Assembly (NCBI RefSeq): GCF_004103715.1
Contig: NZ_CP035282.1
Span: forward strand, 2,656,673-2,720,672
DNA length: 64,000 nt
Reading direction: 5' to 3'
DNA from: Acidilutibacter cellobiosedens
Lineage (GTDB): Bacteria; Bacillota; Clostridia; Tissierellales; Acidilutibacteraceae
Every line of letters begins with the position of its first letter. The stretch's first letter is position 1. The notes under the pieces are model-generated. The model was not told the DNA's origin and ran no database searches. It saw nothing but the letters and a program-made list of their open reading frames with translations. This document shows positions 26,314 to 36,316 of this stretch, piece after piece. The translations under genes were made by a program, and so were the position numbers.

Positions 26314-29139
26314 TTATTTTTGATAGTTCTTGGCATTTTTTCTGTAACTCCATGCTTTTCTTACTTCTTCAATCAACAAGATCAGCGGTGGCCAAACACA
26401 AAGTAAAAGCCAATCTGACGAATCCAGTCCTAAAGTATGAAAAACGGATTGGAGTGGTGGTAAATAAACCAATGCAATAATTAATGCAACCTCAAAGATA
26501 ATACCAAAGTTCACTTGTTTATTACTGAATAATCCAACTTTAAAGACAGACTGCTTTTCTGTACGACAATTGAACACAGCTCCGATTTGACTAAAGACAA
26601 TAGCCGCAAGAGTCATAGTAGTCGCTTTGATATATACCGGATCAATTCCCCGAGCAAGAGGCACTGCCGGCCAGCCGTTTTCCATATTGACAAAGAAATA
26701 AGAAAAAGTGGAAGTAATAGAGCCCAATAATCCGTACCATAAAAAAGCTTTCATTATTAATTTTTTAGTTAGTAACGGCTCTTTTTGATTTCGCGGCGGT
26801 TGGTCCATAACTCCCTTTTCAGGCCTTTCAGTTCCTAAACCTAATGCAGGCAACATATCGGTACCTAAATCAATCGTAAGAATCTGCATTACTGTCAACG
26901 GCAACGGAATAGCTCCACGAGAAAACAGAAACAGAGCAGAAGGCACAGCTTCCGGCATATTTGAATTCAAAATATACAACAGAAACTTACGAATATTACT
27001 ATAAACAGCACGACCTTCTTCAATAGCATGAACAATAGAAGCAAAGTTATCATCCGTCAAAATCATATCTGCTGCTTCCTTCGCCACATCTGTCCCAGCA
27101 ATACCCATGGCAACCCCAATATTTGCCTTTCTTAAAGCCGGAGAATCATTGACGCCATCCCCTGTTACAGCAACAACTTCACCCATTTCCTGCAGATTGG
27201 ATACAACACGTAATTTCTGTTCCGGTGCCACACGAGCAAAAATAATTTCATCCTTTAAATATTCCTTTAATTGCTCGTCTGAAAGTTCTTCCAGCTCCAA
27301 TCCTGATACCACCCGAGGATTAGTACCTTTTACAATTCCAATACGTTTTGAAATACTTTCGGCAGTTAAACCATAATCTCCGGTAATCATGATGATACGA
27401 ATACCGGCATGATGACATTCTTCAACGGCAGCCGCTACTTCCGGACGTGGAGGATCAGCCATTGCAATTAACCCCACAAACACCAGATCATGCTCAATAA
27501 TTTCGGGAGTATAGGCACTCATAGCCTTTGGAATATCATCATCTTTATGAAGTAAACGATAGGAAACTGCCAACACACGTAACCCTTCACGAGCATATCC
27601 GTCATTTGCTTTCATAATTTCTGCACGCATTTCTTCCGTAATAGGTTGAACTTCACCGTTTATGCGGATAGATTCACTTAATTTCATTACCTCTTTAGGT
27701 GCTCCCTTTACGTATGCAATACGTACAGTACCTTCAACAGGCTCGCTCAATTGGTGAATTGTCGTCATCCTTTTACGACGTGATTCAAAGGGCAATTCTC
27801 TTAAACGCGGAGTCGTTCTTATCTGTTCCTGTACATCAATACCTGCTTTTTCGGCTACAACACCTAAGCAGGCTTCTGTCGGATCTCCTAATACAGTATA
27901 TCGCGGAGATTCTTCATCCGGCGGCAATAGACGGGCATTGCTGCATAAAGCTGCAGCTGTTAATAAAAGCTTCATATCTTCATCATCGTCAGCCACAAAT
28001 TTTTTTCCGTCCTTTAAAATATCACCTTTAGGCTCATATCCAACACCCGTAACTTCATATTCCTTTCCTGCCAGCCATAAATGATTAACTGTCATTTCAT
28101 TTTGTGTTAAAGTACCGGTTTTATCAGTGCATATAACAGAAGTGCTTCCCAATGTCTCAACAGAAGAAAGTTTTTTTACTAATGCATTTCGTTTGACCAT
28201 ACGTTGTACAGCCATAGCAAGGGACAATGTAACTGTTGGGAGTAATCCTTCGGGTATAAAGGCAACGACCATACCTAAAGCAAATATAAATGAAGAAGCC
28301 ATAGGTTCTTTTACTAAAAATAATGCCGCAGCAAAGAAAAAAATTCCAAAAGCAATAGCAATAATCGATATTTGCTTTGTCAGACGATTCAGTTCCCTTT
28401 GTAATGGGCTATCCTCTTTTTTCATATTTTGAGTTAAATCTGCAATCTTTCCAAATTCGGTTTTCATCCCAATTTCTATGACTACGGCTTTCCCGTTGCC
28501 TGCGGAAACACTGGTTCCTGCAAAAATTAAATTAGGAATTTCAGCTCTTGTTAAATTATTCTTTAATATAGAATCATTTATCTTCGAAACCGGATTCGAT
28601 TCACCGGTAAGTGTCGATTGATTGACTTGTAAATCATTGCATCCAACTAATCTAGCATCCGCGGAAATCTTATCGCCCTCTTCTAATAAAATTATATCAC
28701 CGACAACTAGATCTTCAGCTAAAATCTTTTCTTCTTTTCCGTCACGAATAACTCGCACATATGAAGGCAGCATATTCTTCAATGCATCTGTTGCCTTACC
28801 GGCACGATATTCCTGCCAAAAACTAAAAACACCGTTAATAATGTTTACTAACCAAATGGCGATTCCCAATTGAGGCATACCAGCCACAAAAGCTACTGCA
28901 CCTCCAACCCATAGTAAGATAGCCATTAAATGGGTGAAACTTGCAAGGAAAATAAGTATAGTAGACTCTTTTTTCTTCTCATCAATAAGATTTTTTCCTT
29001 CTTCTTTCTGCCTTTGTTCGGCTTGAGCCTGCGTTAATCCTTGAGGGCTTGTTCCTAATGCCTCATAAACTTCATCAACTGAAATTTTATAAATATCTTT
29101 TCTAATATTTGCTGTATCTTTATCCAATTGTTTTGTCAA
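26314..29139 (-). CDS. P-type cation ATPase, Na,K-ATPase-like (P2C-like)
   Basis: This 941-aa ion pump has the phosphorylation motif DKTGTLTQNEMTV (about residue 340), TGES, the nucleotide-binding KGAPKEV and hinge TGDGVNDSPALRKA. The M4 segment reads IPEGLLPTVTLSLA and M6 reads IDLGTDMLPALGL. These match the Na,K-/H,K-ATPase (IIC) pattern (PEGLLATVT, DLGTDMVPA) better than SERCA-type calcium pumps (PEGLPAVVT, NLVTDG). The N-terminal cation-ATPase domain begins YKISVDEVYEALGTSPQGLT. No beta subunit gene is seen. The start is TTG 29139 after AAAGGGAGGG. Operon position before two potassium RCK proteins supports monovalent-cation transport; a calcium role cannot be excluded. Confidence 0.85.
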   Translation of the reverse strand: MTKQLDKDTANIRKDIYKISVDEVYEALGTSPQGLTQAQAEQRQKEEGKNLIDEKKKESTILIFLASFTHLMAILLWVGGAVAFVAGMPQLGIAIWLVNIINGVFSFWQEYRAGKATDALKNMLPSYVRVIRDGKEEKILAEDLVVGDIILLEEGDKISADARLVGCNDLQVNQSTLTGESNPVSKINDSILKNNLTRAEIPNLIFAGTSVSAGNGKAVVIEIGMKTEFGKIADLTQNMKKEDSPLQRELNRLTKQISIIAIAFGIFFFAAALFLVKEPMASSFIFALGMVVAFIPEGLLPTVTLSLAMAVQRMVKRNALVKKLSSVETLGSTSVICTDKTGTLTQNEMTVNHLWLAGKEYEVTGVGYEPKGDILKDGKKFVADDDEDMKLLLTAAALCSNARLLPPDEESPRYTVLGDPTEACLGVVAEKAGIDVQEQIRTTPRLRELPFESRRKRMTTIHQLSEPVEGTVRIAYVKGAPKEVMKLSESIRINGEVQPITEEMRAEIMKANDGYAREGLRVLAVSYRLLHKDDDIPKAMSAYTPEIIEHDLVFVGLIAMADPPRPEVAAAVEECHHAGIRIIMITGDYGLTAESISKRIGIVKGTNPRVVSGLELEELSDEQLKEYLKDEIIFARVAPEQKLRVVSNLQEMGEVVAVTGDGVNDSPALRKANIGVAMGIAGTDVAKEAADMILTDDNFASIVHAIEEGRAVYSNIRKFLLYILNSNMPEAVPSALFLFSRGAIPLPLTVMQILTIDLGTDMLPALGLGTERPEKGVMDQPPRNQKEPLLTKKLIMKAFLWYGLLGSITSTFSYFFVNMENGWPAVPLARGIDPVYIKATTMTLAAIVFSQIGAVFNCRTEKQSVFKVGLFSNKQVNFGIIFEVALIIALVYLPPLQSVFHTLGLDSSDWLLLCVWPPLILLIEEVRKAWSYRKNAKNYQK

Positions 29140-29305
29140 CCCTCCCTTTAATGATAGATAAAAAAGTAAATATTCTTTTAACCATATTCTATCATATATT
29201 TAAAAATTCGACATTTCAAAATAAGGTACATGTTTTATTATACCACAAATTAAATTAATTACATCATTAATTTAATACCACAATAAAGTGCATGATCTCC
29301 ATAGG

Positions 29306-29332
29306 AAAAAGCCCAGCACCGCTGGACTTTTT
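29306..29332 (-). terminator. tmRNA terminator
   Basis: AAAAAGTCCAGCGGTGCTGGGCTTTTT on the minus strand forms a GC-rich hairpin with a T run about 40 nt past the tmRNA 3' end. Confidence 0.85.
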
Positions 29333-29370
29333 CACCGTTCATTATCACATTTTATTGTGGATTCGGGTAG

Positions 29371-29722
29371 TGGAGGCGGTGGGTGTCGAACCCACGTCCA
29401 AAAATATTTCCACAGAAACCTCTCCGAGTGCAGTCAGTATTTTTATATTCCCTCGGCAAGACCCCTACTGACAGGGTTCAGGCTTTGGTAGCTTCATTAT
29501 TTCCGTTCCTTACTCAAAGCTTTGTAGGGCTCGGTTCCCCACTACGTTGACGCCCTATTCCAAATCGTGGGATTTTTGGATAAGACGAGCTGTCTAACTA
29601 GGCAGCTAAAGCGTAATTATTATCGTTTGCGTTTAATTTTAATTTGCCATTTTTAACGTTGTTTGGCGACAACGACTCGCTATTTCCGCTTCTATATCCC
29701 TGTCGAAACCAAATTCGCCCCC
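29371..29722 (-). ncRNA. ssrA: Transfer-messenger RNA (tmRNA)
   Basis: The minus strand starts GGGGGCGAATTTGGTTTCGACAGGG-like sequence (29722 downward) and ends with a T-arm, GTTCGA, and CGCCTCCA. The 5' GGGGGCG and 3' CGCCTCC form the acceptor stem. CCA is not encoded (the next bases are CTA), so it must be added by CCA-adding enzyme. The tag frame ends GCA AAC GAT AAT AAT TAC GCT TTA GCT GCC TAG, giving ANDNNYALAA. It lies just downstream of smpB, its protein partner, and rescues ribosomes stalled on broken mRNAs. Confidence 0.93.
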
Positions 29723-29735
29723 AAATAATATAAAA

Positions 29736-30197
29736 TCAATATCTTTCTTTAACCTGTCTTTGAATCCTTCTTTCAGCATCCTTTTTTGCAATATCTTCTC
29801 TTTTGTCATACAGTTTTTTACCTTTTGCTACGGCTAATTCTATTTTCACCAGTCCATTCTTAAGATAAGCCGATAAAGGAATTATCGCATACCCCTTTTG
29901 CATTATAAGGGAAGATAATTTTCTGATTTCTCTTTTATGAAGAAGAAGCTTTCTTTTTCTCATAGGATCTACATTATAAATATTTCCTTGTTCATAGGGG
30001 CTAATATGCATGCTGTAAACAAATACTTCTCCATTTTCTACAATAGCATAGCTATCTTTTATGTTCATCCTTCCTTGTCTTACAGATTTTACTTCTGTTC
30101 CCGTAAGAGCAATGCCGGCTTCAAAAGTATCTTCCACGAAATACTCATGTCTTGCTTTTCTGTTTGTTGCAACTATCTTTATATTTTCTTTATTCAT
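29736..30197 (-). CDS. smpB: SsrA-binding protein SmpB
   Basis: This small basic beta-barrel protein binds tmRNA and places its tail in the empty decoding site. Hallmarks are [28 protein letters not shown], and the C-terminal [22 protein letters not shown] helix. [16 protein letters not shown] at 30197 is taken as the start; the frame opens slightly earlier at 30209. It is followed 14 nt later by ssrA. Confidence 0.95.
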   Translation of the reverse strand: MNKENIKIVATNRKARHEYFVEDTFEAGIALTGTEVKSVRQGRMNIKDSYAIVENGEVFVYSMHISPYEQGNIYNVDPMRKRKLLLHKREIRKLSSLIMQKGYAIIPLSAYLKNGLVKIELAVAKGKKLYDKREDIAKKDAERRIQRQVKERY

Positions 30198-30264
30198 ATT
30201 TACCACCACAACTTCTATAGTCCATTTTACAGTTTAACAACTTTTTTTCAGTCTGTCAACTTCT

Positions 30265-32379
30265 TTAATCTGTTAAAACAAAATCTACTGACCTTCTTAC
30301 GACATCTGCACCAATTACCTTAATTTTTACCATATCTCCGATTCTATAAATTTTATGAGTTCTTTCCCCTACAATACAATATTTATCATCATCAAAATAA
30401 TAATAGTCATCTACCATATTGCTAAAATGAATTAAACCTTCAATAGTATTATCCAATTGAACAAACATTCCAAAGTGGGTGAGAGATGAAACCATTCCCT
30501 CATAAACACTTCCTATTCTTTTAGACATATATTCGGCTTTCTTTAAATCATCTACATCCCTTTCCGCTTCATCAGCTATTTTTTCCATTCCCGAGGATTG
30601 ATCCGCAACCATCGGAAGCCTTTTTTCTAAATATTGAATTTTGTCAGGGGTCAATCTTCCGTTTATATAACTTTTTATTATTCTATGAATCTGTAAATCG
30701 GGGTATCTCCTTATAGGGGAAGTAAAATGGCAATAATATTTTGCAGCCAAACCAAAATGTCCTTCGGCTTTGTTGCTATATCTGGCTTTTTTCAGGGATC
30801 TCAACATCAAATTGCTAATTAATGCTTCCTCTTTTTTGCCTTCAATTTTTTTTAACAATTCCTGAAGTTCTTTTGGATGAATTTCTTGATTGCCCTTTAA
30901 ATTGTATCCAAAATTGTGTATGAATTTATTAAAATCACCTATCTTTTCCGAATCCGGATTTTCATGTATTCTGTACACAAAGGGAATATCTGCCCATGTC
31001 ATATCTTCTGCTACGGTTTCATTGCAGGCAAGCATAAACTCCTCTATTATTCTATTAGCTATTCTTCTATCATCTTTTTTTATATCAACAGGCTTTCCAT
31101 CATCGTCTAATATTATCTTTGCTTCTGGAAAATCAAAATCTATACTTCCTCGGAGTTCTCTCTTATCTCTTAGTATGTAGCATAACTTTTCCATGTTCTT
31201 TAAATCTTCATATATATCTTTATACTCCCTGACTATATGTTCTTCACCTTTTTCCAGCAAATCCGAAATATCATCATAAACTAATCTTCTCTTGCTTCTT
31301 ATAACACTCTCCTGTATTTTATGATCAACTATGTTGCCATTATTATCTATTTCCATAAATACACTTAAAGTAAGCCTATCAACATTCGGATTCAAACTGC
31401 ATATTCCATTGGAAAGTTCCAACGGAAGCATAGGAATTACCCTGTCAATTAAGTACACGCTTGTTCCCCGTTTCAACGCTTCCTTATCCAAAGGAGAATT
31501 CTCCTTTACATAATGAGTTACATCCGCAATATGAACTCCAAGCAAAAAATTTCCATTATTCATCTTCTCTACGGATACCGCATCATCAAAATCCTTTGCA
31601 TCTTCTCCGTCTATTGTAAAAATATTTTTCTCTCTTAAATCCAGCCTTCTTCCTATCTCTCTTTCTTCAATTTCTTGAGGGATAGCTTGGGCCTGAGATA
31701 TTACGTTATTCGGAAATTCTTCCGGTAATTTATATTGTTTAATTATAGAAAGGATATCCGTTCCCTTTTCTCCCGTATATCCTAATATTTCCGTTATTTT
31801 TCCTTCGGGACTTCTTCTGTAATCACCCCAGCTGAGTACTTCCACAACTACCTTTTGGTTTGTTTTAGCACCGTTGATATAGGCCTTGGGAATAAATATA
31901 TCCACATTTATTCTTCGATCATCGGGAACAACAAAGCCAAAATTTTTATTGTCTTCAAATGTTCCGACAATCTCCTTATTGGCTCTTTCTAATATTCTTA
32001 TTATCTCTCCTTCTTCTCTCTTATCTTCATCTTTTTTTCTTGTTATTCTTACAATTACTTTATCTCCGTTGAGAGCTCCATTAATACTGTCTGCAGGTAT
32101 AAATATATCCTCTTCGCCTTTCTCTTCAGGCACTACAAAGCCAAATTTCTTTTCCGTTCCGTCAAGTATCCCTACTACAAGATTCATCTTTTCCGGAAGT
32201 CCGTACCTGTCGCTTCTTGTTTTAACTATTATTCCTTCCTTTTCCATGCTGTTTATTACTTTATAAAAAACTTTTAGTTCCTTCCTCCCTATTTCAAAAA
32301 CTTCAGCAAGTTCTTCCTTAAGCATGGGTTTATACAGTTTTTCTCTCATCAGATCTATAATATTATCTCTTATACTCAT
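30265..32379 (-). CDS. rnr: Ribonuclease R
   Basis: This 3'-5' exoribonuclease of about 704 aa has an N-terminal winged helix (MSIRDNIIDLMREK), two cold-shock domains (FVVPEEKGEEDIFIP, FVVPDDRRINVDIFIP), and the RNB catalytic domain with the metal-binding aspartates in TIDGEDAKDFDDAVS. A C-terminal S1 domain (GSVYEGMVSSLTHFGMFVQLD) completes it. ATG 32379 is chosen because GGAGG AAAAT precedes it. RNase R works with tmRNA-SmpB in mRNA decay, which fits the gene order rnr-smpB-ssrA. Confidence 0.95.
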   Translation of the reverse strand: MSIRDNIIDLMREKLYKPMLKEELAEVFEIGRKELKVFYKVINSMEKEGIIVKTRSDRYGLPEKMNLVVGILDGTEKKFGFVVPEEKGEEDIFIPADSINGALNGDKVIVRITRKKDEDKREEGEIIRILERANKEIVGTFEDNKNFGFVVPDDRRINVDIFIPKAYINGAKTNQKVVVEVLSWGDYRRSPEGKITEILGYTGEKGTDILSIIKQYKLPEEFPNNVISQAQAIPQEIEEREIGRRLDLREKNIFTIDGEDAKDFDDAVSVEKMNNGNFLLGVHIADVTHYVKENSPLDKEALKRGTSVYLIDRVIPMLPLELSNGICSLNPNVDRLTLSVFMEIDNNGNIVDHKIQESVIRSKRRLVYDDISDLLEKGEEHIVREYKDIYEDLKNMEKLCYILRDKRELRGSIDFDFPEAKIILDDDGKPVDIKKDDRRIANRIIEEFMLACNETVAEDMTWADIPFVYRIHENPDSEKIGDFNKFIHNFGYNLKGNQEIHPKELQELLKKIEGKKEEALISNLMLRSLKKARYSNKAEGHFGLAAKYYCHFTSPIRRYPDLQIHRIIKSYINGRLTPDKIQYLEKRLPMVADQSSGMEKIADEAERDVDDLKKAEYMSKRIGSVYEGMVSSLTHFGMFVQLDNTIEGLIHFSNMVDDYYYFDDDKYCIVGERTHKIYRIGDMVKIKVIGADVVRRSVDFVLTD

Positions 32380-32458
32380 ATTTTCCTCCAATATATTGCC
32401 TGAGCATTCAATATTTTTTTCATATTATAGGTTACCCCTTATGAACCATTTTTAATCT

Positions 32459-33616
32459 TTATGCTTTACCCCCAAATTGTATTTTATTAAATAGATCTTC
32501 ATTATAAGAATACATATTCTTATTTTTATCATCATGTGCTTTAAAAGCTATATCAATCATTTTATCAATCAAGGTTTTAAATGAATATCCTTTCCCTTCC
32601 CATAAATAATAAGCAATAGACCCGGGCATTGTATTGATTTCATTAATATAGATCTTCTGATTTTTATCAAGGAGAAAATCTATTCTTGCATTTCCTCTTC
32701 CATCTATTACTTGGAAAGCATTTTTAGCTATCTTTTCGATTTCGGCTCTTATTACATCTTCCAAATCCGCAGGTATCCTTCTTTTTTCGGTTTTGTTGTT
32801 TTTTATATTGCTTTTTATATATTTATCTTCATAGGATAAAAGTTCTTTCCAGCCCAGGGGTTCTTCACATAATGACACATCCACATTATCTTCATATCCC
32901 ATAACTGCACAGTTAATCTCTCTGGGTTCTTCCACGGCCTTTTCTATAATTATCTTTCTATCATATCTTACAGCAATTTCAATAGCACTTATCAGGCTGT
33001 CCTCATCCTTTGCTTTAGATATCCCCACGCTTGAACCTAAATTAGCGGGCTTTACGAAAAGAGGAAATTCAAGTTTATTTTTTATATTATTTATTATTTC
33101 ATTTCTATTTTCTTCCCACATAGATCTATAGAACCAGACATAATTTACTACAGGAAGGTTATTTGCTTTAAACACATCCTTCATAAGTACCTTATCCATT
33201 CCAACACTTGAAGACAATACTCCGCCACCAACATAAGGAATATTCATTAATTCAAAAACTCCCTGAATTGTTCCGTCTTCTCCGTTTGTTCCATGGATAA
33301 CTGGAAAAGCAACATCAACACTCTCTATAATTTTTTTCCCAAACAATCCGACACTTTCAGGCTGTGTATATAAATTATAATCATTATTTGTGGGAACAAC
33401 TACTATTTCCTTTAAATCATTCAAATTATTTTCCTTATAATTTTTAAATTTTCTCAAACTGTCCCCCGTAAACCATTTACCTTCCTTATTTATATAGAGC
33501 GGGACAGCTGTATATTTACTCTCATCTATATTTTCAAGTACCTGAAGTCCGCTTATAACCGACACCTCATGTTCAACACTTCTTCCGCCAAATATAACTG
33601 CTACCTTTTTTTTCAT
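32459..33616 (-). CDS. ddl: D-alanine--D-alanine ligase
   Basis: This 385-aa ATP-grasp enzyme makes the D-Ala-D-Ala dipeptide of peptidoglycan. It begins VAVIFGGRSVEHEVSVISG and has HGTNGEDGTIQG, the grasp region FPLFVKPANLGSSVGISKA, and the Mg-binding end DFLLDKNQKIYINEINTMPGS. It is followed, in transcription order, by rnr and preceded by the MurF-like gene, which uses its product. Nothing marks it as a D-Ala-D-Lac type. Confidence 0.93.
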   Translation of the reverse strand: MKKKVAVIFGGRSVEHEVSVISGLQVLENIDESKYTAVPLYINKEGKWFTGDSLRKFKNYKENNLNDLKEIVVVPTNNDYNLYTQPESVGLFGKKIIESVDVAFPVIHGTNGEDGTIQGVFELMNIPYVGGGVLSSSVGMDKVLMKDVFKANNLPVVNYVWFYRSMWEENRNEIINNIKNKLEFPLFVKPANLGSSVGISKAKDEDSLISAIEIAVRYDRKIIIEKAVEEPREINCAVMGYEDNVDVSLCEEPLGWKELLSYEDKYIKSNIKNNKTEKRRIPADLEDVIRAEIEKIAKNAFQVIDGRGNARIDFLLDKNQKIYINEINTMPGSIAYYLWEGKGYSFKTLIDKMIDIAFKAHDDKNKNMYSYNEDLFNKIQFGGKA

Positions 33617-33633
33617 CTATTTCCCTCCTATAT

Positions 33634-35259
33634 CTATTCATTATAATTGTCAGGCAGATCATTTTCAAAAAGTACAATGTCCTTAGGCTTAACTATTTTT
33701 TGGATTTGATCCGTAGCTTCATTTAAATCATTTACAACAAAAATATTTTCCTTTGTATATCCAAATTCCATTAATCCTCTATATATTGGTTCTGTTCTTT
33801 TTTCTCCCACCAAAATTACATAATCGCAAACCTTGCCTATTTGAGTTCCAAACTCTTTATTGGCAGCCTCTTCTCTTTCTCCCAATTCTACCATTCCGGG
33901 AGTAACTATTATCTTTTTGCCTTCTTTAAATTGGCTGATAACATCCAAAGCCGCTTTTGCCCCAATAGGATTTGAATTAAAAGCATCATCTATTATTATA
34001 ATTCCCGTACTAGGGGTAATTATATTTAATCTGTGTGGAACTGGTTGAATCTCTTCAATTCTATCCCTTATTTCTTCAAAAGACAATCCCAAGACTCTTC
34101 CAACCGCGACTCCTGCCAATATATTATATATATTGTGTTTCCCTAATAACTTCGTTGTACATCTTATCTTATTTCCGTCTTTATCGTTAATGTTAAAAGA
34201 TGAACCAAGCTCAGATATCTCTATATCCGTAGCATATAAATCCAATTTTTCGGAATCTCCAAGACCATAAAGCAATTTTTCCTTAAATGTCTTATCGGCT
34301 AACTTTCTAACATATTCATTATCATAATTAAATATGGCCACTCCATCCGCCGGAAGCCCCTCTATAAGCTCATATTTAGTTTTCATTATATTTTCTAAAT
34401 TTAGGAATGTCTCCAGATGAGTTTCTCCTATTGAAGTGATTATCCCTATTTTAGGGTGAACAAGTTCAGTCAGTTCTTTTATGTCTCCAATATTTCTTGC
34501 TCCCATTTCTGCAACAAATATTTCGTAATCTTCATTTAAATCATTGTTTATAACCTTGCTTATACCCATAGCCGTATTATAGCTTTCCGGAGTATTTAAA
34601 GTTTTAAACTTCTTTTCAAGTATTGTGGCAACTATAAATTTAGTACTGGTTTTCCCAAAACTTCCTGTTATACCTATTGAAGTTAAATTCTTTAAAGATT
34701 TTATTTTCGCCTGTGCTTTTAAATAAAAATGTCTGTTAATTTTTATTTCTATCGGTTCTACTATCATATTTCCGAGAATAATATTCAATGGTTGAAAGTA
34801 ATATATTAGTGTCTCTGCAAATAAAATAATAGGAAAGTAGTATTGTCTGTTATTTACCGTCATAAAAAATACAGCTAAAATAATTCCTATCTCAATCAGA
34901 TCTACAAAAATCAAACTTACATACAGCCTCATTGCTCTTTTAGTAAATACCAACTCTTTTTTTACTTCTTCCTCTTTCCATTGAACCGAATAATCCATAA
35001 ATATGATCCATATTACAAGGTATCCGTATAATAGGTAATTATTTTTCAAAAATATTGATAAAAAAATATACACTGCCGTAAAAAAAGTCAGAACAGAAAC
35101 AGATACTCTAACTTTTCTCGGGTATACTCTCGATGAACTATTCATCCATTTAATAAATTGTTTGTTTTTATATCCTTCAATCTGAAGCATATGAAGAAAA
35201 AATTTACCCCTTTTAAGAATTACAATTACTCCTACCAAAAAAACCAAAATACTAACCAT
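33634..35259 (-). CDS. MurF-like Mur ligase with N-terminal membrane segments
   Basis: The C-terminal portion is a Mur ligase: P-loop GITGSFGKTSTK, MGARNIGDIKELTELVHPKIGIIT, HNIYNILAG and DDAFNSNPIGAKAAL, the last being characteristic of MurF. Instead of a normal UDP-MurNAc-binding domain, the first ~170 residues are hydrophobic, with several predicted membrane helices (MVSILVFLVGVIVILKRG, VSVLTFFTAVYIFLSIF, IGIILAVFFM). The protein is about 541 aa. The ATG at 35259 overlaps the hydrolase stop region (TGAAATG) and has GGGAGG. Placement before ddl suggests addition of D-Ala-D-Ala to a lipid-linked or membrane-bound precursor, but the acceptor is not known. Confidence 0.8.
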   Translation of the reverse strand: MVSILVFLVGVIVILKRGKFFLHMLQIEGYKNKQFIKWMNSSSRVYPRKVRVSVSVLTFFTAVYIFLSIFLKNNYLLYGYLVIWIIFMDYSVQWKEEEVKKELVFTKRAMRLYVSLIFVDLIEIGIILAVFFMTVNNRQYYFPIILFAETLIYYFQPLNIILGNMIVEPIEIKINRHFYLKAQAKIKSLKNLTSIGITGSFGKTSTKFIVATILEKKFKTLNTPESYNTAMGISKVINNDLNEDYEIFVAEMGARNIGDIKELTELVHPKIGIITSIGETHLETFLNLENIMKTKYELIEGLPADGVAIFNYDNEYVRKLADKTFKEKLLYGLGDSEKLDLYATDIEISELGSSFNINDKDGNKIRCTTKLLGKHNIYNILAGVAVGRVLGLSFEEIRDRIEEIQPVPHRLNIITPSTGIIIIDDAFNSNPIGAKAALDVISQFKEGKKIIVTPGMVELGEREEAANKEFGTQIGKVCDYVILVGEKRTEPIYRGLMEFGYTKENIFVVNDLNEATDQIQKIVKPKDIVLFENDLPDNYNE

Positions 35260-35260
35260 T

Positions 35261-36028
35261 TCATTTACCTCCCAGTAAAAAGGCATTTAAAACAATTGAA
35301 AATCTTCTAAAATCTTCAATATAAGAATAATGTCCTGCTCCTTCAAAAACTACTAATCCACTATCCTTTATTTCCCTTTTCATTCTCTCTCCCATATAAA
35401 GAGGAGTCGCCGTATCCTTCTCTCCCCAAATGATTAAAGTAGGTGCCTCTATATCTCTTAATAAATATTCAAAATTCTCATTAACAGCTTTAACAAAAAT
35501 TTGGCGCATAATTCCCGATGAATTTTTATAATCCTCCGAGCCAAATTTGTCCTGAAATTTTTTCATTGCCTTATCTTTATTTCCCCAGGAAAAACATGAC
35601 TTATACAATAATTTTAATATCTTGAAACTATAAACCTTTATATAATACTTTACAGTTCTTTTAGGAATTAATCCAGCACTATCAATTAAAACTATCTTAT
35701 CTATAATATTTTTATACTTGCTTCCAAGTATTATCGATATTTTCCCGCCAAAAGAATGGCCTATAATCACTACCTTTCTCATTTTTAACTTATTCATAAA
35801 ATCATATACTATCTTTGCGTAATCCTCCCCGCTAAAAACCTCCTTTGGCTCATCACTTTTACCAAACCCGGGAAAATCTATTGCATAGACCTTAAAATTT
35901 TTTTTTAACAGATTAAATATGGGCATTACAGTTTCAATACTGCATCCCCACCCATGAAGAAGTAAAACTTCAAAGCCTTCCCCTTCAACAACATAATTAA
36001 TATTAAGACCGTCTATATCTATGATCAT
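35261..36028 (-). CDS. Alpha/beta hydrolase
   Basis: This 255-aa protein has the alpha/beta-hydrolase fold: oxyanion region LLHGWGC, nucleophile elbow GHSFGGK (Ser), acid in IWGEKDTATP and catalytic His in GAGHYSYIED. It has no signal peptide. It is translationally coupled to the MurF-like gene (1-nt gap), so a role in envelope precursor metabolism is possible, although the substrate cannot be told from sequence. Confidence 0.85.
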   Translation of the reverse strand: MIIDIDGLNINYVVEGEGFEVLLLHGWGCSIETVMPIFNLLKKNFKVYAIDFPGFGKSDEPKEVFSGEDYAKIVYDFMNKLKMRKVVIIGHSFGGKISIILGSKYKNIIDKIVLIDSAGLIPKRTVKYYIKVYSFKILKLLYKSCFSWGNKDKAMKKFQDKFGSEDYKNSSGIMRQIFVKAVNENFEYLLRDIEAPTLIIWGEKDTATPLYMGERMKREIKDSGLVVFEGAGHYSYIEDFRRFSIVLNAFLLGGK

Positions 36029-36157
36029 ATATGTAGTACCTTCCTCATAAATTAATTCCCTTAAATAATAATATTATCTCATACTATATGATTATAACAA
36101 ATAATCGCATTTTTTAAAACCATAATTCTTATAACTATAAAATTATATAATATATTT

Positions 36158-36193
36158 AAAAAAGCTGGTAGAATTTTCCCTCTGCCGGCTTTT
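36158..36193 (-). terminator. Probable terminator downstream of secG
   Basis: On the minus strand AAAGCCGGCAGA ... CTACCAGCTTTTTT forms an imperfect stem followed by a T run, about 120 nt past the secG stop. The rest of the 36029-36316 gap shows no gene. Confidence 0.6.
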
Positions 36194-36316
36194 ATATGTA
36201 AAAATTTAAAATTAATAGTTTCCACTTTTATGCAAAAACAAATTGCAGTAGGAAATTAATCACTACCGCTAATATTGCTGAGAATATAATTCTATGATTC
36301 GAATTTAATTTTATAT

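Noticed and set aside
36029-36316. tRNA or small gene in the hydrolase-secG gap
   Set aside because: No cloverleaf or ribosome-site-supported ORF was seen; only a terminator-like hairpin.
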